Assembly (NCBI RefSeq): GCF_001267405.1
Contig: NZ_CP012369.1
Span: forward strand, 2,116,402-2,180,401
DNA from: Moorella thermoacetica
GTDB taxonomy: Bacteria > Bacillota > DSM-521 > Neomoorellales > Neomoorellaceae
Direction: 5' to 3'
DNA: 64,000 bases
Numbering within the stretch: the stretch's first letter is position 1; each line of letters opens with the position of its first letter. Positions 9,252 to 18,725 of the stretch are shown piece by piece. The position numbers and the translations under genes were made by a program. Under the pieces are notes generated by a model. It searched no databases and was not told the origin of the DNA. It saw nothing but the letters and a program-made list of their open reading frames with translations.

Positions 9252-10862
9252 TTACATGGGAGGCATACCGCCGCCGGGAACGGGCGGTTCTTCCTCCGGA
9301 ATGTCGGCTATTAGACTCTCAGTGGTCAGGACCAGGGAGGCAATGCTGGCAGCATTCTCCAGGGCGGAACGGGTCACCTTCAAGGGATCGACAATACCCG
9401 CTTCAAAGAGGTTGACATACTCCCGGGTAGCGGCGTTAAAGCCCATGCTGTCACCGCTCTGGCGCACCTTCTCCACTACCACCGATCCATCAACGCCGGC
9501 ATTGGCCGCAATCTGGCGCATGGGTTCTTCCAGGGCGCGGTAGACCAGACGCACCCCCGTCAGTTCGTCACCCTGGGCCTGGACACCATCCAGGGCCGTC
9601 TGGGCGCGTACCAGGGCGGTGCCGCCGCCGGGGACAATGCCCTCCTCCACCGCCGCCCGGGTGGCTGCGAGGGCGTCTTCGATGCGCATTTTCTTTTCTT
9701 TCATTTCCGTCTCGGTAGCGGCCCCGACTTTAATGACCGCCACACCGCCGGCCAGTTTGGCCAGGCGTTCCTGGAGTTTCTCCCGGTCGTAGTCCGAGGT
9801 CGACTCCTCGTACTCGCGGCGAATCTGGGCTATCCGGGCTTCAATGGCCTCTTCTTTGCCGCGACCTTCGACGATGGTGGTTTCCTCTTTACCCACCCGG
9901 ACCTGGCGCGCCTGGCCCAGCATATCCAGGGTGGTGTTCTCCAGTTTCAAGCCGGCTTCTTCGGTAATAACCTGGCCACCCGTCAGGATGGCGATGTCCT
10001 GTAGCATGGCCTTGCGCCGATCGCCGAAGGCCGGCGCCTTGACGGCCACGCAGGTAAAGGTGCCCCGGATCTTATTGACCACCAGGGTGGCCAGAGCTTC
10101 ACCCTCCATATCCTCGCAGATTATAAGCAGGGGTTTACCCGTCCGTACTACCCGTTCCAGGACGGGTACCAGGTCGGCCACGGCGGTAATCTTTTTATCG
10201 GTGATGAGGATGTAGGGCTCTTCCAGGACGGCTTCCATGCGCTCGTTGTCGGTGACCATATACGGAGAGATATAGCCGCGATCGAACTGCATGCCTTCCA
10301 CGACGTCCACGGCGGTTTCCATACCTTTGGATTCCTCCACGGTTATGACGCCGTCCTTCCCCACCTTTTCCATGGCGTCGGCCACCAGGGCGCCGATCTG
10401 GGGGTCATTGGCAGAAATGGAGGCTACCTGGCTGATGGAGTCCTTGGTTTCCACCGGCCGGGCCTGGGCCTTAAGGTTCTCCACCACGGCCGCCACCGCC
10501 TTTTCAATACCCCGCTTCATGAACATAGGATTGGCCCCGGCGGCCACGTTTTTCATGCCCTCCCGGACAATAGCCTGGGCCAGAACACAGGCGGTAGTAG
10601 TCCCATCGCCGGCGACATCATTGGTCTTGGAGGCTACTTCCCGCACCAGCAGCGCGCCCACATTCTCAAGGGGGTCTTCCAGCTCAACCTCCTTGGCAAT
10701 GGTCACGCCGTCGTTGGTAATGGTAGGGGCCCCGAATTTCTTTTCCAAGACCACGTTGCGTCCCCGGGGTCCCAGGGTGACCCGGACGGCTTCGGTGAGT
10801 TTGGTAATACCTTTTTCCAGGGCCTCCCTGGCTTCGCGGTCGAAAACTACTTGTTTGGCCAT
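9252..10862 (-). CDS. groEL: Chaperonin GroEL (Hsp60)
   Basis: 536 aa, the normal length. Starts [20 protein letters not shown], carries the ATP-binding [15 protein letters not shown] near residue 85 and GGGTALVRA near 410, and ends with the GGM-type tail ([10 protein letters not shown]). Forms the 14-mer folding cage with GroES as lid. It follows groES by 15 bp in one operon under CIRCE/HrcA control. Confidence 0.98.
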   Translation of the reverse strand: MAKQVVFDREAREALEKGITKLTEAVRVTLGPRGRNVVLEKKFGAPTITNDGVTIAKEVELEDPLENVGALLVREVASKTNDVAGDGTTTACVLAQAIVREGMKNVAAGANPMFMKRGIEKAVAAVVENLKAQARPVETKDSISQVASISANDPQIGALVADAMEKVGKDGVITVEESKGMETAVDVVEGMQFDRGYISPYMVTDNERMEAVLEEPYILITDKKITAVADLVPVLERVVRTGKPLLIICEDMEGEALATLVVNKIRGTFTCVAVKAPAFGDRRKAMLQDIAILTGGQVITEEAGLKLENTTLDMLGQARQVRVGKEETTIVEGRGKEEAIEARIAQIRREYEESTSDYDREKLQERLAKLAGGVAVIKVGAATETEMKEKKMRIEDALAATRAAVEEGIVPGGGTALVRAQTALDGVQAQGDELTGVRLVYRALEEPMRQIAANAGVDGSVVVEKVRQSGDSMGFNAATREYVNLFEAGIVDPLKVTRSALENAASIASLVLTTESLIADIPEEEPPVPGGGMPPM

Positions 10863-10877
10863 TATGTATCTCCCTCC

Positions 10878-11165
10878 CTATTCAACTACCGCCAGGATAT
10901 CGCGCTCGCTGAGGACCAGGTATTTGGTGTCGCCCTGTTTTAGTTCGGTGCCGGCATACCGGGCGTAGAGGACCCGGTCCCCTGCCTTGACTTCCATTTT
11001 TACCCGTTCCCCATTATCCAGCAAACGGCCGGGGCCAACGGCTATTACCTCCCCCTGCTGGGGTTTCTCCTTGGCGGTATCCGGCAGGACGATGCCAGCC
11101 GCTGTTTTTTCTTCGGCCTCAAGGGGTTTAATGAGGACGCGGTCGCCCAAAGGTTGAAAACTCAT
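10878..11165 (-). CDS. groES: Co-chaperonin GroES (Hsp10)
   Basis: 95 aa. Signature [20 protein letters not shown] and mobile-loop [19 protein letters not shown]. Forms the heptameric lid for GroEL. First gene of the operon; the start lies 24 bp inside the CIRCE element, so HrcA binding would sit in the 5' leader. Confidence 0.98.
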   Translation of the reverse strand: MSFQPLGDRVLIKPLEAEEKTAAGIVLPDTAKEKPQQGEVIAVGPGRLLDNGERVKMEVKAGDRVLYARYAGTELKQGDTKYLVLSERDILAVVE

Positions 11166-11188
11166 GCATTAGCCTCCTTTTTCGTCTG

Positions 11189-11215
11189 TTAGCACTTTAT
11201 TTTAGAGAGTGCTAG
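11189..11215. promoter_or_regulatory. CIRCE operator (HrcA-binding site)
   Basis: Inverted repeat TTAGCACTT - 9 nt - GAGTGCTAG, two mismatches from the CIRCE consensus TTAGCACTC-N9-GAGTGCTAA. It lies between the -10 box of the groES promoter and the groES start, the standard position for HrcA repression released by heat. Confidence 0.95.
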
Positions 11216-11227
11216 GTTACAGGTACT

Positions 11228-11256
11228 ATAATATGCTTTCTCGCCCTAAAATACAA
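11228..11256 (-). promoter_or_regulatory. groESL sigma-A promoter
   Basis: On the minus strand, TTGTAT (11251-11256) and TATTAT (11228-11233) are separated by 17 bp. Transcription would begin just before the CIRCE element. Confidence 0.8.
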
Positions 11257-11375
11257 GTACCCCGGCAAAACTAGCCAAACCCGCTTGCCCGGAGGAACCA
11301 GATTTGCGGTTCAAAACGTCCGCCTGTCCCTGGTCTACATCTTGTTGCGCAAACTACTAAAGGCCATGTGCCGCT

Positions 11376-12371
11376 TTACCCCTCCTCCGGGTTCTGTATC
11401 AGGCCATCCGCGGCCAGGATGCGGTAGAAGACCTCGACTATGCCAGGGTCAAACTGGCTGCCGGCGCAGCGCATTAGTTCCTTGACAGCCTCAGCCGGGG
11501 ACAGGGCCGGCCGGTAAACCCGGTCCGTGGTCATGGCGTCAAAGCAGTCGGCCACACTTAAAATGCGGGCTTCCAAGGGGATGCTTGTACCTTTCAGCCC
11601 TCTGGGATAACCGCGGCCGTCATAGCGCTCGTGGTGATACAGGACTGCCCGGGCAATAACTTCTTCTCGACTGGTTACTTTTCTTATTATCTTGTATCCC
11701 AATCCGGGGTGGCGGCGGACGTTTTGCCATTCTTCCGGCGTCAGCAGGCCGGGTTTGTTCAGGCAGGCGTCATCAACGCCGATTTTCCCGATGTCATGGA
11801 GCAGCCCGGCCAGGTAAAGGCACTCCTGGTGGTACGGCGATAAACCTAAGCTGGCGGCTATCCGGCGCGCATAAATGGCTACCTGGCGTGAGTGCCAACC
11901 GGTATACTGGTCGCGCATCTGCAGGGCCTCGAGCAAGGCAGCCGTCGTCAGTTGCAGATTACGCTGGAGCTGCTGCCGCTGCCATGCCAGGCGTCTCAAT
12001 AGCTCTATAGTCACCGGGTCGACCAGGTAAAAGCCGGTTACCACTAGAAAATCAACATAATCGCTGGGTTTAATAATAGAAAAAACTAAAGGGTTCGTAA
12101 GCATACGCAGGCTACCAGCCACCAGGGCAACCGCCAGGCCTTCGAGTAAAGAATTGAGGGCGGCGACGGTTACCGGGACGAGGTAGAGGAAGTCAAGGAG
12201 AAAGTGGAAAGGCAGGCCCCGGGCATAATGGTTTAAAATCGTAATAATAGCTAGAGATAAAACCGCCGCCCACCGGAAAAGGGTCTTTACTGCCGGGGTG
12301 GCTAAATTCAGGCGATTGATAGCCAACCTATCAATGATACCATCGCTGTACAGGCCTGCACTTCTGCCCAT
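11376..12371 (-). CDS. Membrane HD-GYP phosphodiesterase
   Basis: 331 aa from ATG 12371, which has GGGGGGC upstream; the frame extends further to a TTG at 12434 without ribosome-site support. The first ~120 residues hold three or four hydrophobic segments (LFRWAAVLSLAIITILNHYA, FLYLVPVTVAALNSLLEGLA). Then comes an HD-GYP domain with LLHDIGKIGV, HHERYDGRGYPRGL and DCFDAMTTDRVYRPAL. HD-GYP proteins usually hydrolyse cyclic di-GMP, and all the usual metal and GYP residues are visible. It stands alone between groESL and the moco operon. Confidence 0.9.
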   Translation of the reverse strand: MGRSAGLYSDGIIDRLAINRLNLATPAVKTLFRWAAVLSLAIITILNHYARGLPFHFLLDFLYLVPVTVAALNSLLEGLAVALVAGSLRMLTNPLVFSIIKPSDYVDFLVVTGFYLVDPVTIELLRRLAWQRQQLQRNLQLTTAALLEALQMRDQYTGWHSRQVAIYARRIAASLGLSPYHQECLYLAGLLHDIGKIGVDDACLNKPGLLTPEEWQNVRRHPGLGYKIIRKVTSREEVIARAVLYHHERYDGRGYPRGLKGTSIPLEARILSVADCFDAMTTDRVYRPALSPAEAVKELMRCAGSQFDPGIVEVFYRILAADGLIQNPEEG

Positions 12372-12832
12372 TTTTAAACGCCCCCCGTAAGAAATATAGC
12401 TGTAAATACTAGCTACCTGATTTACAACCGGCAAGGCTCATATCTCAGAGCCAGCGGGTGTTCACAACCAGCGACCGTGGACGAGCACGGGGTAGTGTAA
12501 CCAAAAACTTTGATGGCGCAGGGAAAAGGGGGCTCTCCCTCTAATAACCAGCAGAAAAATCCACGAAGGGCAGTCCCGGCTAGGTAAGGTACGCGAAAAG
12601 GGGTTTTGTATGTGTGAGCTAGAGGATTAGTATTTTTTACAGTGATATTGAGATACTTCCTCTATTGGTATTTATTTTGGTAACAACGGCGTTTTCAATC
12701 ATGCCTGCAAGCCTTCTCAAAATTTTATTTTATTTTATTTTTTTATTCGACATAAGAAATTTATATCCTCCTTTGCCAAACATTTTTAGTGATAACCGTT
12801 GTGTAGTACTTTAAACCTGTTATATCAAATAA
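12372..12832. other. Intergenic region between the HD-GYP gene and the moco operon
   Basis: About 460 bp. The first half is GC-rich, and the second half (12640-12830) is AT-rich with runs of TTTTATTTTATTTTTTTA. I see no open frame above about 50 codons, no RNA gene and no convincing c-di-GMP aptamer. The GC-rich half may be a leader of the HD-GYP gene. Confidence 0.4.
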
Positions 12833-12870
12833 AAAAGCCCCGCTATGCCCATGGCATAGCGAGGCTTCTT
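12833..12870 (-). terminator. Terminator of the moco operon
   Basis: AAGCCTCGCTATGCC and GGCATAGCGGGGCTT pair with one mismatch around a 3-nt loop and are followed on the minus strand by TTTTTTATTTG. Lies 32 bp after mogA, the last gene. Confidence 0.9.
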
Positions 12871-12901
12871 AATTACCGGAAGTGGCTACGGCGCCCTTCC
12901 C

Positions 12902-13390
12902 TTAAGGCTGCCCGCACTCGCCGGCCTCGCCCTTTAAGATGGCCAGGCCGTGGGGCAGGGCCGGCAATATTGCCGCCAGGTTTTCCCGCACCCCCTTGGG
13001 ACTGCCGGGCAGGTTGACAATCAGGGACTTCCCCCGGATGCCGGCTATGGCCCGGGAGAGCATGGCCTGGGGGGTTACCTTTAGGCCGGCGGCCCGCATG
13101 GCCTCAGGCAAGCCCGGTACCTCCCTATCGATGACATCCCGGGTGGCCTCGGGGGTGACGTCCCGGGGGCTAAAACCGGTACCGCCGGTAGTGAGGACCA
13201 GGTCGGCTCCCACCTCATCGCAGAACTCCCGCAGTTTAGCGGCCAGGAGCTGGCGTTCATCGGGAACGACCGCATAAGCCACCACTTCGCCGAGATCCGC
13301 CACCATCTCCCGTATAATGGTCGCGCTCTTATCCTCCCGCTCGCCCCGGGAGCCCTTATCGCTGGCCGTAAGGATTGCTACCCGGATCAC
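12902..13390 (-). CDS. mogA: MogA/MoaB-family molybdopterin adenylyltransferase
   Basis: 162 aa. Begins VAILTASDKGSRGEREDKSA and carries the substrate-binding LVLTTGGTGFSPRDVTPEAT and the SLIVNLPGSPKGVRENLAAI loop. Adenylylates molybdopterin before metal insertion by MoeA. The start overlaps the end of the MOSC gene by 4 bp (ATGA-type coupling). Last gene of the operon. MoaB and MogA are hard to separate by sequence alone. Confidence 0.9.
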   Translation of the reverse strand: MIRVAILTASDKGSRGEREDKSATIIREMVADLGEVVAYAVVPDERQLLAAKLREFCDEVGADLVLTTGGTGFSPRDVTPEATRDVIDREVPGLPEAMRAAGLKVTPQAMLSRAIAGIRGKSLIVNLPGSPKGVRENLAAILPALPHGLAILKGEAGECGQP

Positions 13391-13824
13391 GAGGCCACCA
13401 CCTCGATATGGTCGCCCACCTGAACCGGTCCGCCCGTGAGGATGGCCACGAAGATACCTTCACGGGGCATGACGCAGTCGCCGGCCTGCTGGTAAATGGC
13501 GCAGCGGCTGTGACATTGTTTACCGATCTGGGTAACCTCGGCCAGGACACTCGGGCCGATCTTTAACCTGGTGCCCACCGGCAGGGAAACCAGGTCAATG
13601 CCTTCGGTGGTCAGGTTCTCGGCGAAGTCGCCGGGACCGACCTTCAGGCCTTTAGCCTGCATTTTGGCGATGCTTTCCATGGCCAGCAGGCTCACCTGGC
13701 GGTGCCATGGCCCGGCGTGGGCGTCCCCCTTAAGGCCGTAGTTGGCAATGAGCATCCCCCGGCCGATATTCTTTTTTCGCTCACCCTTGTTGGCCGAGGT
13801 ACAGACGGCTACGATTCTGCCCAT
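13387..13824 (-). CDS. MOSC-domain protein
   Basis: 145 aa with the MOSC core: [20 protein letters not shown], then [14 protein letters not shown] and the conserved late Cys in [20 protein letters not shown]. Small MOSC proteins are thought to transfer sulfur or hold molybdenum cofactor. It overlaps moaC by 16 bp and mogA by 4 bp, and is commonly fused to or next to mogA in clostridia. The precise reaction is not known. Confidence 0.88.
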   Translation of the reverse strand: MGRIVAVCTSANKGERKKNIGRGMLIANYGLKGDAHAGPWHRQVSLLAMESIAKMQAKGLKVGPGDFAENLTTEGIDLVSLPVGTRLKIGPSVLAEVTQIGKQCHSRCAIYQQAGDCVMPREGIFVAILTGGPVQVGDHIEVVAS

Positions 13825-14312
13825 GGCTGCTCCCCTTCCCGCAAGAAGTGGCCGCTGCGGCCACCAGTCTTTTCGATTAGCCTGATTTTATCGATAACCA
13901 TACCCCGCTCAACGGCTTTGCACATGTCATAGATAGTCAGGGCGGCCACGCTCACTGCCGTCAGGGCTTCCATCTCCACCCCCGTCTGGCTGACCGTCTT
14001 CACCCGGGCTTCGATTTCGACAGCCCCGGCCTCCGGGTCGGGGCGAAAATCGACGCTGACAGCGCTCACCGGGAGGGGGTGGCAGAGGGGGATCAGGCTC
14101 CCTGTCTGTTTGGCGGCCATAATGCCGGCCACCCGCGCCACGGCCAGGACGTCACCCTTGGGCATCCCACCCTCTATGATCAGGCTCAGGGTATCCTTGC
14201 TCATGAGCACCCGACCCCTGGCGACAGCCATCCTTTCGGTGACTGCCTTGGCGCCGACGTCAACCATGCGCGCCTGCCCTTTTGTATCGAGGTGGGTAAG
14301 AGGATTGCTCAT
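13809..14312 (-). CDS. moaC: Cyclic pyranopterin monophosphate synthase
   Basis: 167 aa. Family motifs: [20 protein letters not shown] at the N-terminus, [20 protein letters not shown] and [20 protein letters not shown] with the catalytic KAVERGMVI downstream. Converts the MoaA product (3',8-cyclo-GTP) into cyclic pyranopterin monophosphate. Directly follows moaA (32 bp). Confidence 0.97.
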   Translation of the reverse strand: MSNPLTHLDTKGQARMVDVGAKAVTERMAVARGRVLMSKDTLSLIIEGGMPKGDVLAVARVAGIMAAKQTGSLIPLCHPLPVSAVSVDFRPDPEAGAVEIEARVKTVSQTGVEMEALTAVSVAALTIYDMCKAVERGMVIDKIRLIEKTGGRSGHFLREGEQPWAES

Positions 14313-14344
14313 AGCGGAAGTTCCTCCCTCTCACTTCCCACGTT

Positions 14345-15316
14345 TCAGCCGCCTATCTGGGACATGGCCCGGGGCTGGCGCCAGCCGTTCTCCATGTGGT
14401 GTTCGGCGGGCTTCAAGCTGACGGCCCGGGCAAAAATAGCCGCCAGTTCGGTCTCCGGAGCCCCGGCACGCAAAGGCCCTTTGATATCTATCTCCCCGTC
14501 CCAGTAGAGGCAGGGCCTGAGCTTGCCGTCTGCCGTCAGGCGCAGGCGGTTACAGCGGGAACAGAAGTGATTGGACATGGGGGTGATAAATCCCACACTT
14601 CCCCGGCCGCCGACCAGCCTGAAATTGGCTGCCGGCCCGTTGGTTGCCAGGTCCGGGAAGGGTTCCAGGGGGTAAACCCGGCTGATCCGGCCCTTAATCT
14701 CCTCCGCCGGCACATAAGCGGTACCGGAGGCGGCCGCCGTACCAATGGGCATGAGCTCGATAAAACGGATATGCAGGGGTTCTTCCCTGGCCAGCCGGGC
14801 AAAATCCAGGATCTCATCGTCGTTAAAGCCCCGCGTAATGACGACATTGAGTTTAACCGGCGTCAGGCCAGCGGCCAGGGCCGCCCGGATGCCCTGCCAG
14901 ACGCTGGTGATGTTGCCGCGGCGGGTGATATAGCGGTAGCGGTCCTTCTTCAGGGTGTCCAGGCTGATATTCACCCGCTTCAGTCCGGCCTCTTTTAAAG
15001 AAAAGGCCAGGGCCCCCAGGAAGATGCCGTTGGTTGTCAGGGAGATCTCCTCCAGGCCGGGAATGGCCGCCAGTTCCCGCACCAGGGTCACCACGTTTTT
15101 CCGGACCAGGGGCTCGCCCCCGGTGAGGCGAATCCGGCTGATACCAGTACCGGCAGCTACCCGGGCCAGGGTGGCGATCTCTTCCAGGCGCAGGATATCC
15201 TCGTGACCCTTCAAGGGCACCCCCGTGGCCGGCATACAATAACGGCAGCGCAGGTTACAGCGATCGGTAATGGCGATGCGCAGGTAGTTTATCTGGCGTT
15301 GAAAGGTGTCCTGCAC
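14345..15316 (-). CDS. moaA: GTP 3',8-cyclase (radical SAM)
   Basis: 323 aa. The radical-SAM cluster site is DRCNLRCRYCMP near residue 20, and the C-terminal second cluster uses SNHFCSRCNRLRLTADGKLRPCLY. The conserved Gly-Gly tail (SQIGG) is intact. First enzyme of molybdenum-cofactor synthesis. The following 3' neighbour is moaC; upstream is a 144-bp gap to the moeA gene, in which no obvious promoter is seen. Confidence 0.97.
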   Translation of the reverse strand: MQDTFQRQINYLRIAITDRCNLRCRYCMPATGVPLKGHEDILRLEEIATLARVAAGTGISRIRLTGGEPLVRKNVVTLVRELAAIPGLEEISLTTNGIFLGALAFSLKEAGLKRVNISLDTLKKDRYRYITRRGNITSVWQGIRAALAAGLTPVKLNVVITRGFNDDEILDFARLAREEPLHIRFIELMPIGTAAASGTAYVPAEEIKGRISRVYPLEPFPDLATNGPAANFRLVGGRGSVGFITPMSNHFCSRCNRLRLTADGKLRPCLYWDGEIDIKGPLRAGAPETELAAIFARAVSLKPAEHHMENGWRQPRAMSQIGG

Positions 15317-15460
15317 CGGTTTTCCCTCTTTCTGCCGGAAATGATCCTTGCCCGGGCTCCATGGTCCTGCCTCTAGACAAATACCGCCCGGGGCCTCCCT
15401 GCTAACGCATTCCCTGAAAATGCAACCTGCCAGCCCCCAATATATGTACCGGGCAGGGTG

Positions 15461-16684
15461 CTAGCGGCCTGATAGGGGCCGCAGGAGATTGACCGTTACT
15501 TCCTGCCCGGCGGGGAAACCTTCGGACAAACGCGGGACCACCACTATGCCGTCGGCCCGGGCCAGGGCCATGATCGTTCCTGCCCCCCGCGAAGTAGGAG
15601 TAGCCACCAGCCTGTCCCCCTCCCATTCCAGGCGGACGCGGACAAACTCTTCCCGGCCCAGGGGGGAATGGATCTTACGGCCCAGGACGGCCCGCACCTG
15701 TTCCCGTGCCGGTGGTTTGATACCCTGGCGGTAATAAAGGACCGGCTTGGCGAAGAGTTCGGCGCAGAGGGCGGCCGATACCGGGTAACCGGGCACGCCG
15801 ATCACCGGCTTATCCCTGACGATCCCCAGGATTACAGGTTTGCCCGGCCTGGTAGCCACACCGTGGGTCAGGAGGTGTCCCGTTTCTTCTACCAGGCGGG
15901 CCGTATAATCATCGCGGCCGGCTGAGGAACCGGCATTGATGAGCACCAGGTCCTTTTCCTCCAGGGCCCGGTCCAGGCGTTCTTTTAAAAGCTGGTAATC
16001 GTCAGGGGTGATAGGGTAAACCTCCGGCACGCCGCCCCACTGGCTCACCAGGGCGGCCAGCATGGTGCCGTTGGATTCCAGGATCTCCCCGGGGGCCGGG
16101 TTGGGATTCGGCGGTACAATCTCCGTACCCGTGGGCAGGATGGCCACCCGCGGCCGGGGCCGGACGGTCACCCTGGTAACCCCGGCGGCAAGGAGGCCAC
16201 CCAGGTCATAAGGGGTCAGGCTGTGGCCTGCCGGCACCAGCATCTCCCCGGCGGTGATATCTTCCCCCACAGGCCGGACATTCTGCCCCGGGACGGCCGG
16301 TCGCTTGATAATGGCGGTAGTTTTATCCTGGAAGGCAACCTCTTCCACCATAATGACGGCATCAAAGCCTTCCGGCAGGGGGTCGCCGGTATCTACAACC
16401 ACGGCTTCCCGGTCCAGGGCCAGTTCCAGGGGTTCCTGTTCACTGGCGCCAAAGGTCGTTTCCGCCCGGACGGCGATGCCGTCCATGGCTGCGGCCGGAT
16501 AATGGGGCGAGGAGATGGCGGCATAGACAGGAGCCGCCGTCACCCGTCCCAGGGCCTGGGTAACGTCTATTTCTTCAGTCGGCAACCCGGCCAGGTAGCC
16601 GCTGGACCTTAAAGCTCCCAGAAATTCCTCCAGGGCCTCCTGCCAGGGCCGGCTGGGGACAAAGACCTTGCGTGCCAATAGCAA
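15461..16684 (-). CDS. moeA: MoeA-family molybdopterin molybdenumtransferase (copy 2)
   Basis: 407 aa. MoeA domains are in order: AMDGIAVRA near residue 65, the DTGDPLPEGFDAVIMVE segment, the MogA-like core (ATRPGKPVILGIVRDKPVIGVPGYPVSA) and the C-terminal beta-barrel. It has an N-terminal extension of about 15 residues. Inserts molybdate or tungstate into adenylylated molybdopterin. The catalytic core shows INAGSSAGRDD. Two different MoeA genes in one operon are common where both Mo and W enzymes are made; which copy handles which metal cannot be read here. Confidence 0.93.
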   Translation of the reverse strand: MLLARKVFVPSRPWQEALEEFLGALRSSGYLAGLPTEEIDVTQALGRVTAAPVYAAISSPHYPAAAMDGIAVRAETTFGASEQEPLELALDREAVVVDTGDPLPEGFDAVIMVEEVAFQDKTTAIIKRPAVPGQNVRPVGEDITAGEMLVPAGHSLTPYDLGGLLAAGVTRVTVRPRPRVAILPTGTEIVPPNPNPAPGEILESNGTMLAALVSQWGGVPEVYPITPDDYQLLKERLDRALEEKDLVLINAGSSAGRDDYTARLVEETGHLLTHGVATRPGKPVILGIVRDKPVIGVPGYPVSAALCAELFAKPVLYYRQGIKPPAREQVRAVLGRKIHSPLGREEFVRVRLEWEGDRLVATPTSRGAGTIMALARADGIVVVPRLSEGFPAGQEVTVNLLRPLSGR

Positions 16685-16816
16685 CCCTTCCTCCAGGGGT
16701 TTAATACAACTTAATCAGACTTTCCGGACCCTCTCCGGTTTCTCTCCGCTTTCTCTCCGTTTTATGGACCATTGTATCATAAAGTAAAATTTAACAACTT
16801 TAACGGCATCAAGTAC

Positions 16817-18046
16817 CTAAAAGAGTTCCACCTCTACCTTCGTACCGGCTTCCAGGCCCTCTTCCTCCAGGGGAATGGTTACCAGGCCGTCGGCCTGGAT
16901 CATGGATGAGATTATACTCGAACCTCCTGGTACCGGTACGGCCAGGAACCCATCCGGGCCTGCTTCCAGGCGGACGCGGATATAGTCCTCCCGGCCGGGA
17001 GTAGAAGGAATTGGACTGCCCAGGGTCGCCGTGACCGTCCCCCTGCCGGCCGGGCCCTCATAACCGCCGTAACGTAGCAGGGGTTCGAGGAGGACCTTAA
17101 AGCTCACCATGGCGGAAACCGGGTGACCGGGCAGGCCGAAGACCATCTTTGTGCCGGCCAGGGCCGCCAGGGTTGGTTTACCCGGGCGAATGGCTAAGCC
17201 GTGGAAGAGGATACCCGGCTGTCCCAGGCCAGCCAGGACCTGCACGGTTAAATCCCGGGTGCCGACGGAACTTCCTCCGGAGAGGAGCACCAGGTGGTTT
17301 TCCGCCAGGGCTTCCTGGACCCGGGCTGTCAAGGTTTCCAGGTCGTCGGGGGCGATGCCGTAGAGGGTGGCTTCAGCACCGCAATCACGTACCAGGCCGT
17401 AAAGGGTATAGGAATTAATATCCCGCACCTGGCCGGGACCAGCCTGGACCTCCGGGGGGACGATTTCATTCCCCGTGGCCAGGATGCCCACCCGCCAGGG
17501 TTCGTATACCGGAACCCTGTTGATGCCCAGGCTGGCCAGTACGCCCAGGTCCTGGGGGCGCAGGCGATGGCCGGCCTCGAGGACGGTGGCACCGGCCCGG
17601 ACGTCGGATCCCTGCCGTACCAGGTCCTGGCCGGGGGCTGCCGGCTTATAGACGGCGACCCGATCGTCCTCGAGGACCTCGGTGTTTTCGATCATAACCA
17701 CCGCATCCGCCCCGGGCGGTAGCATACTTCCTGTGGCCACGGCTACGGCTTCTCCGGGGTTAACCCTGACTCCGGCTTTTTGCCCCATGGGTACCTCCCC
17801 GGCCAGGCGCAAAAGGACGGGTTCACCTTCCCGGGCGCTAAAGGTATCAACCGCCCGGACGGCATAGCCGTCCATGGTGGCGCGGTCGAAACCGGGGACA
17901 TCTTCCCCGGCCACCACCGGTCGTACCAGTTCCCGTCCCAGGGCTTCCGTCAGGGGTACAACCATCTCCCGCCGCCCAGGTAGGGGCCAGTAGCGCCCCA
18001 ATTGCCTGCGGGCCTCCGCCAGGGTTATTACTTGAAAAAGTTCCAT
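16817..18046 (-). CDS. moeA: MoeA-family molybdopterin molybdenumtransferase (copy 1)
   Basis: 409 aa. Contains TMDGYAVRAVDTFSAREGEP, GSMLPPGADAVVMIENTEV, LLSGGSSVGTRDLTVQVLA and IRPGKPTLAALAGTKMVFGL with GLPGHPVSA: all the standard MoeA blocks. 13 bp after the 61-aa leading gene and 132 bp before copy 2. It shares the family architecture with copy 2 but the two proteins are clearly divergent, so duplication is not recent. Confidence 0.95.
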   Translation of the reverse strand: MELFQVITLAEARRQLGRYWPLPGRREMVVPLTEALGRELVRPVVAGEDVPGFDRATMDGYAVRAVDTFSAREGEPVLLRLAGEVPMGQKAGVRVNPGEAVAVATGSMLPPGADAVVMIENTEVLEDDRVAVYKPAAPGQDLVRQGSDVRAGATVLEAGHRLRPQDLGVLASLGINRVPVYEPWRVGILATGNEIVPPEVQAGPGQVRDINSYTLYGLVRDCGAEATLYGIAPDDLETLTARVQEALAENHLVLLSGGSSVGTRDLTVQVLAGLGQPGILFHGLAIRPGKPTLAALAGTKMVFGLPGHPVSAMVSFKVLLEPLLRYGGYEGPAGRGTVTATLGSPIPSTPGREDYIRVRLEAGPDGFLAVPVPGGSSIISSMIQADGLVTIPLEEEGLEAGTKVEVELF

Positions 18047-18059
18047 GCCTCTCCCCCTG

Positions 18060-18245
18060 CTACTCGAAACACCCCAGCTGACACTGGATAATTTTTATCT
18101 TCAACTCATCGGCTGCCCGGCCTACTTCCCGCATTGGTACCTTAAGGCGGCGGGCAACCTCCTGGGCTACGGCGCAGGGCAGCTTGCCGCCGTGGCCGTC
18201 CGCTGCTTCTTTTACCGCCGCTCGAATGGCGTCCTGGTTGACCAT
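18060..18245 (-). CDS. Small conserved-looking protein heading the moco operon
   Basis: 61 aa: begins MVNQDAIRAAVKEAADGHGG, contains a helix-turn-helix-like stretch (CAVAQEVARRLKVPMREVGR) and ends IKIIQCQLGCFE with a Cys-x3-Cys pair. It is the first gene after the structured leader and lies 13 bp before moeA. I do not recognise a named family. The central part resembles a winged-helix fragment and the final Cys residues could bind a metal; a regulatory or cofactor-delivery role would be a guess. Confidence 0.7.
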   Translation of the reverse strand: MVNQDAIRAAVKEAADGHGGKLPCAVAQEVARRLKVPMREVGRAADELKIKIIQCQLGCFE

Positions 18246-18372
18246 GATAAAAAGCCTCCTCTAAAATAACTCCTCCTTGGCTGGCCCTGTTTGCCTTCGA
18301 GCCGGGATCGCCTCCTACCAGCACATACCAGCCCGGGGTTTTCGTTCGTAGCAGGGCCGTTTAAACGGCTCG

Positions 18373-18403
18373 CAAAAAATTAAAGGCACCCGGAAAGGGT
18401 GCT
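18373..18403 (-). terminator. Leader terminator of the moco operon
   Basis: GCACCC-TTTCC-GGGTGC stem followed by CTTTAATTTTTT on the minus strand, about 130 bp before the first gene and directly after the structured leader. Its position marks it as the expression platform of a riboswitch or attenuator. Confidence 0.85.
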
Positions 18404-18404
18404 G

Positions 18405-18565
18405 AAGCTATCCGGCCCGGTTGACCACCGGGTCAAATACTCCTTTCCCATTCCGGGAGGCAGGCCGGTTTCCCCGCCTACCCCGTCGCTGCCTGGCAAG
18501 CAGGCAGGAGGCCAGCAGCCATAGCCGAAAACCTTAGGCCCACTGGCTCGGAGGTTTATAGAGTT
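18405..18565 (-). promoter_or_regulatory. Structured 5' leader, probable molybdenum-cofactor (Moco) riboswitch aptamer
   Basis: A ~160-nt GC-rich leader between a consensus promoter and an intrinsic terminator, upstream of moco synthesis genes. Visible helices include TGCCTG-CTTGC-CAGGCA (near 18500) and CCCGGT-GGTCA-ACCGGG (near 18425). Segments such as GCGACGGGG and CCTCCCGGAATGGGAAAGGA resemble what I recall of the Moco RNA motif, but I cannot run a covariance model. The ligand would be Moco or its tungsten analogue, giving feedback control. Context is strong; the aptamer class is inferred. Confidence 0.65.
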
Positions 18566-18571
18566 ATGTTC

Positions 18572-18600
18572 ATTTTAGCATAACCTAAAACGAGTGACAA
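18572..18600 (-). promoter_or_regulatory. Moco operon promoter
   Basis: Minus-strand TTGTCA (18595-18600) and TAAAAT (18572-18577) with exactly 17 bp between them, a near-consensus sigma-A promoter. Predicted start near 18565, giving a ~320-nt leader before the first start codon. Confidence 0.85.
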
Positions 18601-18725
18601 GGGCGCTCTTTCCAAATGCCTGTCAATCCCGGCTCTTACAATTTATGGGCGGTGAGGGGCTGTCGGCCTTCTTTCCGCGGTGGAACGGTGCAATTTCTCA
18701 TGCCCTGCAAAAAATCAATCAAGCC

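Noticed and set aside
12435..12640. Cyclic-di-GMP riboswitch before the HD-GYP gene
   Set aside because: The region is GC-rich and may fold, but the conserved GEMM core pieces could not be found on either strand.
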